Assembly (NCBI RefSeq): GCF_964656455.1
Contig: NC_135720.1
Coordinates: forward strand, 105,722,696 to 105,786,695
Direction of reading: 5' to 3'
Origin: Halichoerus grypus
Lineage: Eukaryota > Chordata > Mammalia > Carnivora > Phocidae
Length of the DNA: 64,000 bases
The notes under the pieces are model-generated. The model saw only the letters and a list, made by a program, of their open reading frames with translations. It had not been told where the DNA came from and did no database searches. The translations under genes and the position numbers were made by a program. This document shows positions 43,789-54,700 of this stretch, one piece after another. How positions within the stretch are numbered: position 1 is the first letter of the stretch; each line of letters begins with the position of its first letter.

Positions 43789-43955
43789 TTTTTTTAAATT
43801 TATTTATTTATTTAAGAGAGTGAGTGAGAGAGAGAGAGAGAGAGCACACAAGCAGGGGCAGACAGAGAGGGAGAAGCAGACTCCCCTGCTGAGCTGGGAT
43901 CATGACCTGAGCCAAAGGCAGACACTTAACCGACTGAGCCACCCAGGCGCCCCGA
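43789..43955 (-). mobile_element. Can-SINE with internal deletion
   Basis: Reverse copy missing the central agcccgatgcggggctcgat part; flanks gatgatgtagcattt and gataatgtagcattt. Confidence 0.92.
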
Positions 43956-44492
43956 TAATGTAGCATTTAAACCCCTCACCAGGTTCTTGTAGGATCAGAA
44001 ATAACAAGTAAAGTGCCTGGGACTGGTATTCCATAGGTGGTAGCTGTCACTATTTTAACAGTGCTCTCTTGCTAACAAATTTGAAACTCTTTTTTGGTAA
44101 TAGAATCACAAAATCATATACTGCCAATTGTGAGGAAAACTCAAATATCTGTCTGTGTATGATGCTGGCATCCCTTCTGCAACACTGGTGATCAGTTGGT
44201 TTGTTCTCCAATGTTATTTATAACATCCAGAGATAGGAAGCTCACTACTATCTGAAGCAACCACCCCATGTTTGGGCTCTGTAAGAAGGTTCTTTTCTTG
44301 GACAGAATCCCAATCTGCTTCTCTGTGACCTCTATCCTGGGGTCTCAGTAGTGCCCCTAATGCCTCATCCATGTGACAGCCTTCAGGTGTTTGGGGCCAT
44401 AATCTTCACCACCACTCATCTTGAGTTGAAAAGCTTGTTTCTTCAGCTTCATAACAATAAAAGGGTCAATTCATCAAAAACTACCAACAGTC

Positions 44493-44694
44493 TGGGGCGC
44501 CTGGGTGGCTCAGTTGGTTGAGCGTCTGCCTTTGGCTCAGGTCATGATCCCGGGGTCCTGGGATCGAGCCCCGCATCGGGCTCCCTGCTCCACAGGAAGC
44601 CTGCTTCTCCCTCTCCCACTCCACCTGCTTGTGTTCCCTCTCTCGCTGTGTCTCTCTGTGTCAAATGAATAAATAAAATCTTAAAAAAAAAAAA
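44493..44694 (+). mobile_element. Can-SINE
   Basis: Full plus copy, close to the common consensus. Confidence 0.94.
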
Positions 44695-46030
44695 CAGACT
44701 CCACACTGACAGCTGATTAGGTAATTCCTACACTCAACTGGACTTAACCATTTGTGGTATTTGTTAAACTATCACGTTACAGGCTTTAGTCACACAAGTA
44801 TTCAAAACAGCCACTGTCAGTAACTACAAGTACATTCCTACAAGAAGTGTTCATTTTCCCTGTTAGCATTCTTTACAAAGCCTCTTTTAGAGACAGAATA
44901 ATAGAAGCCAGGCAAGGAAGAAGAGTGGAATACTGTGATTTGCTGTACTTGCAAATGAATGGCCAATATTTGAAAAGGAGGAGCCTCAACTAGTCTTTTC
45001 TAAGCACTGAACTAGAAGAGACAAGGCATACTGTGTTTGTCATGGCCATACAACACAGGAAGGCCGCCGAAGACGGGAGCAGTATAGCACTTGCCCCACT
45101 GACTCAGTGCAAGTTGTGTGAAGGCAGCGTGGCGCTCACACTCGGACACTTGTTTCTTTGTGTGGGGCCCTGTGCTGGATGCACTGGTAAAGATGACCTC
45201 TCTAGGAGGCTGAGGTATGTGGCCAAGGTGATCCCACACAGAAAGAGCTACAGAGCCTCAGTGAAAGATTATTTGATATGCCCCAGAAATTGTAAGGATA
45301 GTTCTGTGGGCAAATGAAGCCAACCTTCCTAAAGGAGAATAAATGCAGTGTCTATAAATGACTACAATGAAGTCCTCCCAACCTCCTGAAGTAAGACCTT
45401 CTCCATGAGAGCCATAGAGAACAAAAAACGGTGAACCTCAAGCCACCTTCTGTGAGAAACGAATGAGAGAGGCAGAAACACAAAAGTAAAATATCGGTGG
45501 AGACTAATATTTTTCAAGTTTGTTAAAGAAGCCCATCAAGAAACAGTTATAAAACTAAGGTTCTTGAAATAGTTCCCAAAACAAGAAACAGATAATGAGA
45601 AAGTATAGAAAAGTTTGTTTCATGGTGTGCAGCCTTCCACCTTTAGAAGTCAACAAGGAGGATAAAACAAGTGTTAAAAGGAGAAAGTACTGATGGAGAC
45701 AAGTGAGGCAACAGGAGTGTTGAGTGGAAATTCAGACACCAGTCCTATCCCATTACCCAGTGAGGGAACTGAAGTCCAGAGAGGGTCTCGGACTCCTGAG
45801 ACACAAATAGGACTCCTTTCACCTAGCAGGGCTCACCCACTGCAGCTGAAGGCTAAGTTCAGCACACACACACCCTTGAGCTGTTTCTGAGCTGACTTGA
45901 CAAAGACACTCCAGAAAACTCTTCATTTCACCACCTAATACTTCATCGAGGGATTCTGTTCTCTGCTGGGGCACTGGCGCATAGTCATCAGCTCTCTTTC
46001 CTGCCCCTCATTCCCTGAGCTACCTTTTTT
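44695..46030. other. intergenic, apparently unique sequence
   Basis: No repeat recognised. A 94-residue open frame near 45,033 has no recognisable domain and no splice or promoter context. Confidence 0.45.
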
Positions 46031-47000
46031 AAAAAATAAGTTCTCTTCAGGCATTATCATTATTATTATTGTTGAGAAATTATTCACATATCATAAAGTT
46101 CACCCTTCTAAGGTATACAATTCATTAATTTTTAGTATATTCATGAGGTTGTACAACTATCATCACTATCTAATTCCAGACCATTTTCATCTCCCCATAA
46201 AGAGACCTAATACCCCCTTAGCAGATATGCCCAATTGCCCCTCCTCCACACCCCTAGGAACCACCAATCCACTTTTCTGTCTTTATGGATTTCCCTATTC
46301 TGGACATTTCATATAAATGGAATCATACAATATGTGGTGTTATGTGTCTGGCTTCTTTCACTTAGCATGTTTTTATGGCTCATCCAGGTTGTAGTGTGCA
46401 TCAGTACTTCATTCCTTTTTATGGCTGAATCCTCTTCTATCACAGATATGCCACATTCTCCATCTGTTTCATCAGTTGATGGACTTTTGGCTGTTGTGAA
46501 TAGCAGTACTATGAACATTCATGTACAAATTTTCGTGTGGACATAGGCGTTCATTTCTCTTGGGTATATACCCAGAATTGCAATTGCTGGATCATACAGT
46601 AACTCTCTTTAACCTTTTGAGGAGTTACCAGAATGTTTTTCAAAGGGCTGTACTGTTTTACATTCTCATCAACAGCATATGAGGAATCCAATTTTGACAC
46701 ATCCTAACACCTGTTATTATCTTTTTTTATTATAGCCATTCTAATAGGTCTATAATGGTATCTCATTGTGATCCTGATTTTCCTTTCCCTAATGACTAAT
46801 GATGTTGAGCATTTTTTCATGTGCTTGTTGGCCATGTGTATATCTTCTTTAGAAAAATGTCTATTCAAATTCTTTGACTGTTTTTAAATTGGGTTGTCTT
46901 TTTATTATTGAGGTGTAAGAGCTCTTTATATAGATACTCTGATTACTGGATCCTTACCAGATACTATATTTGCAAATATTTTCTCCCTTTCTCTGTGGGT
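46030..47000 (-). mobile_element. old L1 3' region, reverse
   Basis: gagaaattattcacatatca, aagttcacccttctaaggta, tattctggacatttcatata and the reversed ORF2 end. Degraded. Confidence 0.75.
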
Positions 47001-47619
47001 TTTCTTGAAGTGTCCTTTGAAGCACTCTTGGGCTACTTGTAACAAATATTAAAACACCTTAAAACTAAATTAGGATTATGTAATTGGTGTCTGAATGATA
47101 CATTTAAATTTAATAAGCATTGTAATTTCACAAGAAAACTATTGTATCCAGACCACATTTTGAGGCTTCCAAAGAGTCTTGAGTTCATTATGGGATCTAT
47201 CATAATGATAGCTATCGCTTTTATAGCAGCTATGTGCCAATCACTGTTTGGGCACTTTGCACGTACTAACTTACTCAGTTTCCACAACAATCCTATGAGG
47301 TAGAGATTAATCATCATACTCATTGTACAAATAAAATGGATGCAGAGGGAGGTTAAGTAATTTGTCTGAAGCCAGAGAGTAAGTGGCAGAGATGCGCTCC
47401 AGATTCCGACGCTCTTAACCACCTGAGACTGTCAAGGCGGAATTAAGCCATTTCAAAGAATGCCTGACCCCTCGCTTTGAGGAAATTACAGTGTTTTCAT
47501 GACGTCTGTACTCTGGACAGTTTTCCCTTTGTACCAAGCCAGAAACTAGTGCCACCCTTCCAGTCGTCTTCATTGCTCTCTTCCTTTCCCGTCGGGCTTC
47601 AGGTCCCTCTCTCATCTCC
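47001..47619. other. sequence before the CRIP3 promoter
   Basis: 47,190-47,430 resembles an ancient MIR/L2-type repeat (caatcctatgaggtagagat, gcagagatgcgctccagatt). No gene. Confidence 0.4.
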
Positions 47620-47755
47620 ACCGGTCGGAGGCTTTAGTTTTTGGAAAGACCTGCGAGGTCGCCTGCGTCTCCCAGGTGCAGTTGTTCTAAATTTCTGACG
47701 GCCAATAGGCGCCGAGGAGCTGCGGTTTCTGCCCAATGAGGCTCACAGCGGAGCC

Positions 47756-47845
47756 ATGGGCGGAGCCAGCGAAGGGGGCGGGAACGGAGCCCCCCTCGGT
47801 GGTTACTACTGTGTGTGGCGCCGGCTGCCCTGTGCGGAGCCATGA
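47756..47845 (+). promoter_or_regulatory. upstream ORF overlapping the CRIP3 start (ATGA)
   Basis: An ATG with G at -3 and G at +4 (gagccATGg) opens a 29-codon frame whose TGA stop shares two bases with the CRIP3 ATG (the four bases ATGA at 47,842-47,845). If transcription starts before 47,756, this uORF would be translated first and CRIP3 would depend on leaky scanning or reinitiation. If transcription starts later it has no effect. Confidence 0.5.
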
Positions 47846-47884
47846 GCTGGACCTGCCCGCGTTGCCAGCAGCCCGTTTTCTTCG
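47842..47884 (+). CDS. CRIP3: CRIP3 exon 1 (start codon)
   Basis: 43 coding nt: [14 protein letters not shown] plus one base, donor g|gtgagg. It holds the first two zinc ligands of LIM1. The start is chosen because it matches the family N-terminus and lies just after the CpG-rich promoter. Confidence 0.95.
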
Positions 47885-50383
47885 GTGAGGCCCGGGCTGA
47901 GGAGGGGGAGATGGGGCGAGTGTGAGCCGGGGCGTTCGAGAAGCTGACGACGGTGTGGCCTCAGACCCCCTTTCCACCTCTGGGGCGCAGGGCACTTGGG
48001 CGGGTTGGAGCTGACCCCCCACCCCCCCCCGGGGACACTCCCTATCGTCTCTAGGAAAAAGGCGGGGAGGGGGTTGAGGGGGGACAGGGGGCGCCCGCTG
48101 CGTGGCCTGGCTCTCCACAGTCCGGTTCCACCTTGTCCCCCACAGCGGAGAAGGTGAGCTCCCTGGGCCAGAACTGGCACCGCTTCTGCCTGAAATGTGA
48201 GCGCTGCCACAGTGTCCTGTCCCCAGGAGGGCATGCAGAGGTGAGGCCTGGCCAGGGCGCACAGCCCTGTGTCTGTCACTGTCCCCTAAGCACCAGCCCC
48301 CAGTTTCGGCTCAGGAGGCTCACTAAAGGCAACCTCCGCAGTCAAATACCAAGACCACTTACCCGGAGGGCCCCACACCAGCCAGGATTTGGGACACCTG
48401 AGTTGTGCTGGTGGGGGGTGGACCCCATGCCTTTTGGTGGGAGGGGAGGGAAGCAGCAGTTTTCTGACCTGCTCTTGCCCTTTCTCCTGACCACAGTGGC
48501 AATTCTGACATGCCAGTTCACCCTCCACCCCTCCCAACCCCACCAGCCAAGGCCAATGGACAGACACACCTGGCAGTCTGTGTTGAGGGAAGGCCTGTGG
48601 GACACAGGAGAGCTCCCCACGTCCCCCCCACTCCCCGCTTCTTTAGCCCTGAGCAGCTCTCTTTCCTCTGCTTGTGTCTAGCACAATGGGAGGCCGTATT
48701 GCCACAAGCCATGCTATGGGGCTCTCTTTGGACCCAGGGGTAAGTACCAACCTAGAAGAGGCCAGGGGACAGCAGGACCCTCTTTGTGGCTGGGAGCTGG
48801 AGGTTCAAGCCTGACAGCCCCTGTTTTCTCTGCAGGGGTGAACATTGGTGGTGTGGGCTCCTACCTCTACAACCCTCCCACTCCCACCCCAGCCAGCACC
48901 ACTCCCCTCAGCCCCAGCAGTTTCAGCCCCCCCAGGCCCAGGACTGGCCTCCCCCAGGGCAAGAAAAGTAAGTGAAGTTGGGCCCCAGCTACTCCTCATC
49001 CCCAGGTGGAACAGGGTAGACCAGGTGGCAGTCTGCCACCCTAGTCCTCTGCTTCACATTCCTACAACTTTGTGGCAAAGTCTTCTCTTATTCATGGCCC
49101 TTTTTGGGGGGTTCTCTCATGTCAGCTGCTGGCTGCTGAGTTAAGAGGTAAATTGGGAACCAAGGTGGTTTGGAGAGAGCGAGTGGCCTCGTGCAGTCAC
49201 AGCAAGTCAGAGGCAAAGCTGGCCCGGAATTCAGGCCTCTCCCAGGCCAAGGCCATGGAAGAATGACCTAGGAGTAAGAGGTCATTGAGACAGGGCCAGC
49301 CCCTCATATTCTTCCACTTCTCCCCTCTCCCTGTTCCTTCCTCCCATCCCCTAGAGTGGTCAATGACACCATGCTCCCCAACACCTGACACCCATACAGG
49401 CCCGCTCCTGTATCAGCTCAGGTTTCCTGAGGATTGAGTTGCTGACAGGGTTGAGCTGGTGGGTACCTGATCCCCTAGGAGGAGAAGGAAGCAGGTGGTC
49501 CCTTCTGCAGAAAGGGATGGGGCAGGAGGTGGGGGTCATAGGAGACTCAGCTCTGCCCAAGAAAGACTCCTGGCCAGCTGGGTGGGGGGCTCTGGGATGA
49601 GCATGGCTTTTGGAAGAAGCCATGTACAGGCTGGTGCTGATGGGCCCTGCTTAGGCCTGGCCCCCGCCTCAGCCCTAGCCAGGGCCTCTTCCCCTTAAAG
49701 GCCCTCCCCACATGAAGACATTCACTGGGGAGACTTCACTGTGCCCTGGCTGTGAGGAACCTGTCTATTTTGGTAAGTGACAATGGAAAGCTTGGGGAGG
49801 GGGGCAGAGGATGGGCATCAAAGTGTAGGGAGGTGGTGCAAAGCAGGTAGGTCTCCTTGCCCTGCTCCTGGAATTACCAGTTCTCTCCACCACCAGCTGA
49901 GAAGGTGATGTCTTTGGGCAGAAATTGGCACCGACCCTGTCTGAGGTGCCAGCGCTGCCGGAAGACCCTGACTGCTGGGAGTCATGCTGAGGTGAACAGG
50001 GCAGGGATGGGTGCTTATGTTGGGAGGAGGGAGGCTGGAGGTGGGAAGAGAGTCAAGCTGAGATGGCTCTCTTTCTCTCTATGTCCCAGCATGACGGCGT
50101 CCCCTACTGCCACATCCCCTGCTACGGCTACCTGTTTGGCCCCAAAGGTGGGCGGCCCCACCCCAGACAGTGGGCCTAAAGTATGGCATGTGGGTCTGTG
50201 GGGATGTGTGGACAAAAACTGGGGTGGTCACACACACCCCAGGTCCCTCCCAATTCCCTTCATCCCTCAGCCCCACACCTCCCAGCCCCAAGGCCCTTGG
50301 TGATGGGGCTCTCTCCCTCAGGTGTGAACATTGGTGATGTGGGCTGCTACATCTATGACCCCGTGGAGATAAGATCCAAATGA
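47842..50383 (+). CDS. CRIP3: CRIP3 coding region, exons 1-8 (gene-level entry)
   Basis: CRIP3 (cysteine-rich protein 3, also called TLP, thymus LIM protein) is a small double LIM-domain protein of the CRIP/CRP family, thought to act as a protein-interaction adaptor; mouse work links it to the thymus. Eight exons join into 615 nt, 204 residues plus stop, the same length as human. LIM1 covers residues about 3-63 (C5, C8, H26, C29, C32, C35, C53, C57), LIM2 about 122-183 (CPGC at 124-127, [18 protein letters not shown]). Each LIM is followed by FGP(R/K)GVNIG, the Gly-rich motif after CRP LIM domains. A Pro/Ser/Thr-rich linker separates them. Exons 2 and 6 are both 95 nt and exons 3 and 7 both 58 nt with equal phases, showing an internal duplication. 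All zinc ligands are present. Confidence 0.97.
48146..48240 (+). CDS. CRIP3: CRIP3 exon 2
   Basis: 95 nt between cttgtcccccacag and gag|gtgagg. It encodes [20 protein letters not shown] and on to GGHAE, the central part of LIM1 including H26, C29, C32 and C35. Size and phase are the same as exon 6. Confidence 0.95.
48682..48739 (+). CDS. CRIP3: CRIP3 exon 3
   Basis: 58 nt between cttgtgtctag and g|gtaagt. It encodes [19 protein letters not shown], the end of LIM1 with its last two Cys ligands. Same size and phase as exon 7. Confidence 0.95.
48836..48967 (+). CDS. CRIP3: CRIP3 exon 4, inter-LIM linker
   Basis: 132 nt between gttttctctgcag and aaaa|gtaagt. It encodes [19 protein letters not shown] and a Pro/Ser-rich linker ending GLPQGKK, joining to Ser in exon 5. 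Confidence 0.94.
49701..49772 (+). CDS. CRIP3: CRIP3 exon 5
   Basis: 72 nt between cttccccttaaag and ttttg|gtaagt. It encodes [20 protein letters not shown] and PVYF, the start of LIM2 with its first two ligands. Confidence 0.95.
49897..49991 (+). CDS. CRIP3: CRIP3 exon 6
   Basis: 95 nt between ctctccaccaccag and gag|gtgaac. It encodes [20 protein letters not shown] and on to AGSHAE, the centre of LIM2. Confidence 0.95.
50090..50147 (+). CDS. CRIP3: CRIP3 exon 7
   Basis: 58 nt between ctctatgtcccag and aaag|gtgggc. It encodes [19 protein letters not shown]. Reading on into intron 7 gives about ten extra residues ([10 protein letters not shown]) and then TAA, so intron retention here gives a short tail. 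Confidence 0.95.
50322..50383 (+). CDS. CRIP3: CRIP3 exon 8 (stop codon)
   Basis: 62 nt after tctccctcag. It encodes [20 protein letters not shown] and TGA at 50,381-50,383, matching the C-terminal form of the 204-residue human protein. Confidence 0.95.
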
Positions 50384-50710
50384 GATGCTCACAGGAGAGG
50401 TCACTCTAACTCAGGCCTCATACCATCCCCTCCATGATCCAATGAGAGCTACAGAATTCTCCAGTCCCACGGGGGGAAGATGGTCTTCCAGTGGCCTGGG
50501 CCTAGGCTCCATGGTAGACCAGGGAGTCTAGACTTTGCCGATTCCTCCCTTTCCTGTTCCGATCTGGCTAGGGGACATAGGCCACCACATTTTAAAGGGT
50601 AGCCTCCTGGCCTTCCCAGTCCCTTTCCCTAGCAAATTCTTTAACTTCAAGTACTTAAAAAACGTGTTTATTCTGGCTTCTCCAATAAAATGTTGGCTCC
50701 CATGCCTTCA
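50384..50710 (+). other. CRIP3: CRIP3 3' untranslated region
   Basis: Non-coding sequence from the CRIP3 stop to just past AATAAA at 50,684. No repeat is seen in it. Confidence 0.75.
50684..50689 (+). terminator. CRIP3: CRIP3 polyA signal
   Basis: AATAAA in ctccaataaaatgttgg, about 300 nt after the stop, followed by T-rich sequence. SLC22A7 ends about 960 nt further on the opposite strand, so the genes converge. Confidence 0.8.
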
Positions 50711-51652
50711 ACTCTTCTTTGGGCATGAGGCCTAAACAATGGGTTGGAGGATGGGAGGTGTGGGGTGGAGGATGCATTACCCTGCAAAGTGCATGGTAGG
50801 TACAGGGCCAGCCATGGGAACAAAGAGCTCTATTCTCCTGGTACCCTAGTCCTGGGCAGCTCCCAGTACCACACAGTGGACAGCATGCCCACCAGCCTTT
50901 TGGTGCCAGAAGTCATCATAGGGCAGTCCCTTCTTTAGCACAGTCTCTAGAAGAAGCACGTTAGGGTGCCTGGGTGGCTCAGTCGTTAGGCGTATGCCTT
51001 CGGCTCGGGTCATGATCCCAGGGTCCTGGGATCGAGCCCCGCATCAGGCTCCCTGCTCGGCGGGAAGCCTGCTTCTCCCTCTGCCACTCCCCCTGCTTGT
51101 GTTCCCTCTCTTGCTGTCTCTCTCTCTGTCAAATAAATAAATAAAATCTTAAAAAAAAAAAAAGAAAGAAAGAAACGTTATTCGGCATCTCGTTTGAGCA
51201 TGACAACAGATCCTGTGGTGAGGTCTGCTAAGAGGCTTGATTATCCAATTGAGAGATGAACAGACTGAAGCCTTGAGAGGCAAAGCCACATGCCTAAGGT
51301 CTCACAGCAAATCAGTGGCAAAGTTGGGATCAGATCCCAGGGTCAGACTGGCTTCCTATCCAGGGCTCATTCCACAACTCACTGCTGCCCAAACCCATGG
51401 GGCACCTTCATTTATGGAACTCCCCCAGCCATGAAAAGGGTACCAGAATTATTCAGGAGCCCACTGCATTCAGTCACCCAGTTGCTGGAGGCCAAACAGT
51501 CAAGGCTGAATGAGCACAGAGAGGGGGCACTGGCGGCAACTCCAACCCTGGGGAGGGGGCTTGATGCCCCTAGCCCCAGCCACAGGGCCTGCCCTTCTGG
51601 TCTTCCAGCCCCTGCTGCAGAACTTCTGTGGAGGGCCTGCCCCTGATACCAC
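50711..51652. other. gap between convergent CRIP3 and SLC22A7
   Basis: Holds a plus-strand Can-SINE (50,964-51,172) and otherwise unique sequence. The 3' UTR of SLC22A7 must lie in the right part, but I see no AATAAA or ATTAAA on the minus strand here, so its end is unresolved. Confidence 0.6.
50964..51172 (+). mobile_element. Can-SINE between CRIP3 and SLC22A7
   Basis: Full plus copy, with tail aaagaaagaaa after the oligo-A; flanks agaagcacgtta and agaaacgtta. Confidence 0.92.
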
Positions 51653-51707
51653 TCAGTCCTGGACCTGCTTCATGGGTATCTCTTCCTCCTGAAGGCTGGA
51701 TGGGGCA
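51653..51707 (-). CDS. SLC22A7: SLC22A7 exon 10 (stop codon)
   Basis: 55 nt, acceptor ccttcctccccag. The joined frame ends [18 protein letters not shown] and TGA (55,54,53 of 51,6xx on the + strand), matching the known C-terminal tail apart from one missing Lys at the exon 9/10 junction. It is too short for an ORF caller to find. Confidence 0.92.
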
Positions 51708-54700
51708 CTGGGGAGGAAGGAGTCATGAGCAATGGTGGGGTTTAGCCCCTGGGCCTCCCACCCGAGCCTGCCCCATCAGGGCTGGCCTACACCTCTCCCC
51801 AGCTGCTGGTATACAAACAAGGGTACTCCCACAGGTGACTCCCACACATGCTTATATACATCCCTGATGTATAGGCATACCTGAGTGTGCACACATCCAC
51901 CTCTTCCTGGACAATCTTCGATATCCATGTACACACACACATACGGACTCATGCATACTTTTACAAACCTCAAGTCATACACCCACGCACACTTGCATAG
52001 AAGCACCAGATACACAACACGCAGACACGTCTTCTCTGAATCCTACCTAAGGCGTCAGGTACTTGAGCACTCATTCCCACATGCATGTGCTCACACAGAC
52101 ACAGTTCTGTGCACACACCTCCTCTCCACGTCCTGGATGGTCTCCGGCAGCTGTGCTTGCCTCGTCTCTGGTAGCAGGAGGGCAGTGCAGGCAGCCAGCA
52201 GGGCGATCCCCCCATAAGCGAGCTTGGGCAGTGACAGCCATACTCCATCCAGCAAGGCCGCCAGTGGGGCCAAAGAGCCCCCCAGCCGGCCCACCAGTGA
52301 AGTCAGCCCCATCCCTGTCTGTCTGTTCGGAGAGAGGATGGGGGAAGGGGTTGGTGTTCACACCTACTTAGGGTCATGCCTCACAAGGGCTCCCATCCTG
52401 GGCTGGCAAGTCCTGATATCCCCTTCTCCCCAGATGGCTAAGAAAGCTGAGGCTTCTTTCAGGTGGTCTTCCCACCTGTCCCCAGGCCGGGGACCCCCAA
52501 GCCAGCATTCACCAGAGAATGGGACTCCCATTCTGACAGAACCAATCTGGTACTGCTGAAGGAAAAGAAAAGTCGTCACAAAAGGGGTGGGGAAAGGGTA
52601 GTGTGGAAGGAAGAGGGTCCCGGCTCCTAGAGACCCTGCCATGTTGGTAGAGGAGGAGCAAGGCTTTCGAAACATACCCAGCTGCCTACAGTCTTCTCCC
52701 CACCTGCCAATTAGCTAGCTGAAAGGGCACCAGGGGGCGCCTGGGTGGCTAAGTCGGTTAAGCATGGCCACTCTGGATTTTGGCTCAGGTCACTATCTAG
52801 GGGGTGTGGGATGAAACCCCACCTCAGCTCCGTGGGAGTCTGCTTGAGATTCTCTCCCTTTCCCTCTCCCTCCCCCTCTGCCCCTCTCCTCACTCGTGTT
52901 CTCTCTCTCTCTCAAATGAATAGAATCTTTTAAAAAGTAAAAAAAGGGCCCCAGGCCTCAGGTCCAGAGACTACCCCTTAGGGCAGTTCTGCCTGGGCTG
53001 TGGTGAATGGGAAGGGAAGGGAAGGGCAGATGGCGCTTTTTGTGACTTTTGTTTTAAAGGAGGCCCAGAGAAGTGTGACCTCACTCAGGGTCACTTAGTA
53101 AAGATAAATGCTCTGCCTTCTCCCAGATTTAAGCATGCACAGATGGCTCTGATTAGCTCTGTATTCTGGGTCTGGTGTGAGGACTGGGTGGGAGGAACTA
53201 GGCTGCAGAGTGTGTGTGAGTGTGTGTGTGTGTGTGTGTGTGTAGGGTGTTGGTAAAAAGATGTGACTACAAGCCCTCCCCGGGGTGGGTTGCCTGGGAC
53301 CCAGGCTCCCCTCACCTGAGCACAGTAGGGTACAACTCCGACGTGAACAGGTAGGCAGTGGTGAAGGCAGCTTCAGAAAAACCTTTTCCTGTCACCGCCA
53401 GGGCGGTGCTCCAGGCCCCCATCTCTGGAAGAAAAGGGGTACAGGCAGTGAGCGGGCCTTGTGGGAGACCCAGAGCTCCCAGGATGGGAGGTTCCCCTAG
53501 TGGAGGGCTTTGAGTAGGGGCTTCCGGGAAAGGGCGGGCGTTCTTGGGCAGGAGGCGGGGCCTCCGGGGAGTGGGCGGGGCTCACCGGAGGTCACCAGCA
53601 GACTGATCCCCAAAGCAAGGGCGGTGCCCAGCAGCGCTCCTGCTTGCGTGAGACGGCGTCCCGCGTGGTGCACAAACAGGTAGACCAGCAGCTTGGACGG
53701 CAGCTCCACAGCCCCGAACAGCAGCTGTGTTTGGTACACGTTCAGCCCCAGCCCCGACACGTCCAGGCTCAGGCCATAATAGGAGAAATTCACTCCAAAC
53801 CTGAAGGGGGTCGTGATGCCACTCAGGGGCCTTCCTTTTCACCCCCCACTCCTTGTCCTCTCTTTTTAGGGAGCCTTGGCCTTTTAGAAGGACCACCTCC
53901 CCCACCTCCAGAGCCCACTGCCCACCGCCTTCCCTGTCCCCATAACCCCCCGGGAGTGTGCGGCTCCTGCCAATGGCGAAAGCGTCTTTACCTAATCTGC
54001 ACAGCAAGCCTGTGAGGTAGGAACTAAAAGCGTCCTGTTTTGCAGAAGGGACTCTGAGGCTCGGTGTTAAGTGACCTGTCCAAGGTCTCACAGAAAGGAA
54101 GTGGCAGAGCCTGCATTTGAGCCCTGCCTCTGATGCCTGCTCCATCTTGTGACTTTCCAGAGCTCCATGCCCCCAGGGGCAGGTCCTCCTGCCCTGCACA
54201 GTTACAGTTCACTTGTCCATCTTCCTCTCACACTCAGCACCATCCTGGAGTCCGCTGCCTTTCGGTCCACCCATCCCCACCTGCTAGGCCCAGGCCAGGC
54301 CCTCTCCTCACCACATCACCATGCAGCATAGTGAGATGTGTCGGAGCCGTGGGGTCCGGAACAGATCTAGGTACGAGGGTCTTTGAACCACTCGCTCCCG
54401 AGTGGCCACTTTGTTCAGGGCCTGGCAGGAGAGAAGGAGAGTTTGTGACGTCAGTTGGCTTAGGCACACGGCTTAGCTAGGCACGTTGATCTCCCTGGGT
54501 CTCTATGCCACCTCCTTCTTGGGGATGCACTTGCAAGCTGAGTAGGGTGGGCCCTGAATCAAGGATGTGGCCCACCGGAGCCAGGTAGGACATCTTGAAG
54601 AGTTTGGAACTCTCCACTGGGGGCCGGGAGCTTTCCCTGCACATACAGTGGGCCCCAGGAAGGGGGAGCTTGACGTAGGCCTCACACACTCATGTGCACA

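Larger units (their letters stand above)
47620..48120. promoter_or_regulatory. CRIP3: CRIP3 CpG-rich promoter region
   Basis: G+C and CpG content rises sharply here compared with the AT-rich sequence to the left. Two CCAAT motifs (gccaatagg at 47,701 and cccaatgag at 47,732) and two GC boxes (gggcgg at 47,758 and gggggcggg at 47,774) lie within 140 nt before the CRIP3 start codon. No TATA box is seen. This is the usual layout of a TATA-less CpG-island promoter; the transcription start is not fixed by the sequence. Confidence 0.7.

Noticed and set aside
45033..45317. 94-residue ORF with several Cys
   Set aside because: Does not fit a known zinc-binding spacing, begins at an arbitrary codon and has no promoter, splice or repeat context.
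47687..48279. Long minus-strand ORFs across the CRIP3 promoter and exons 1-2
   Set aside because: G+C-rich DNA lacks stop codons; composition (Pro, Arg, Gly, Ser) is typical of chance frames in CpG islands.
48133..48681. 182-codon ORF covering CRIP3 exon 2
   Set aside because: Only the first part (48,146-48,240) is coding; the rest is intron 2 read-through.
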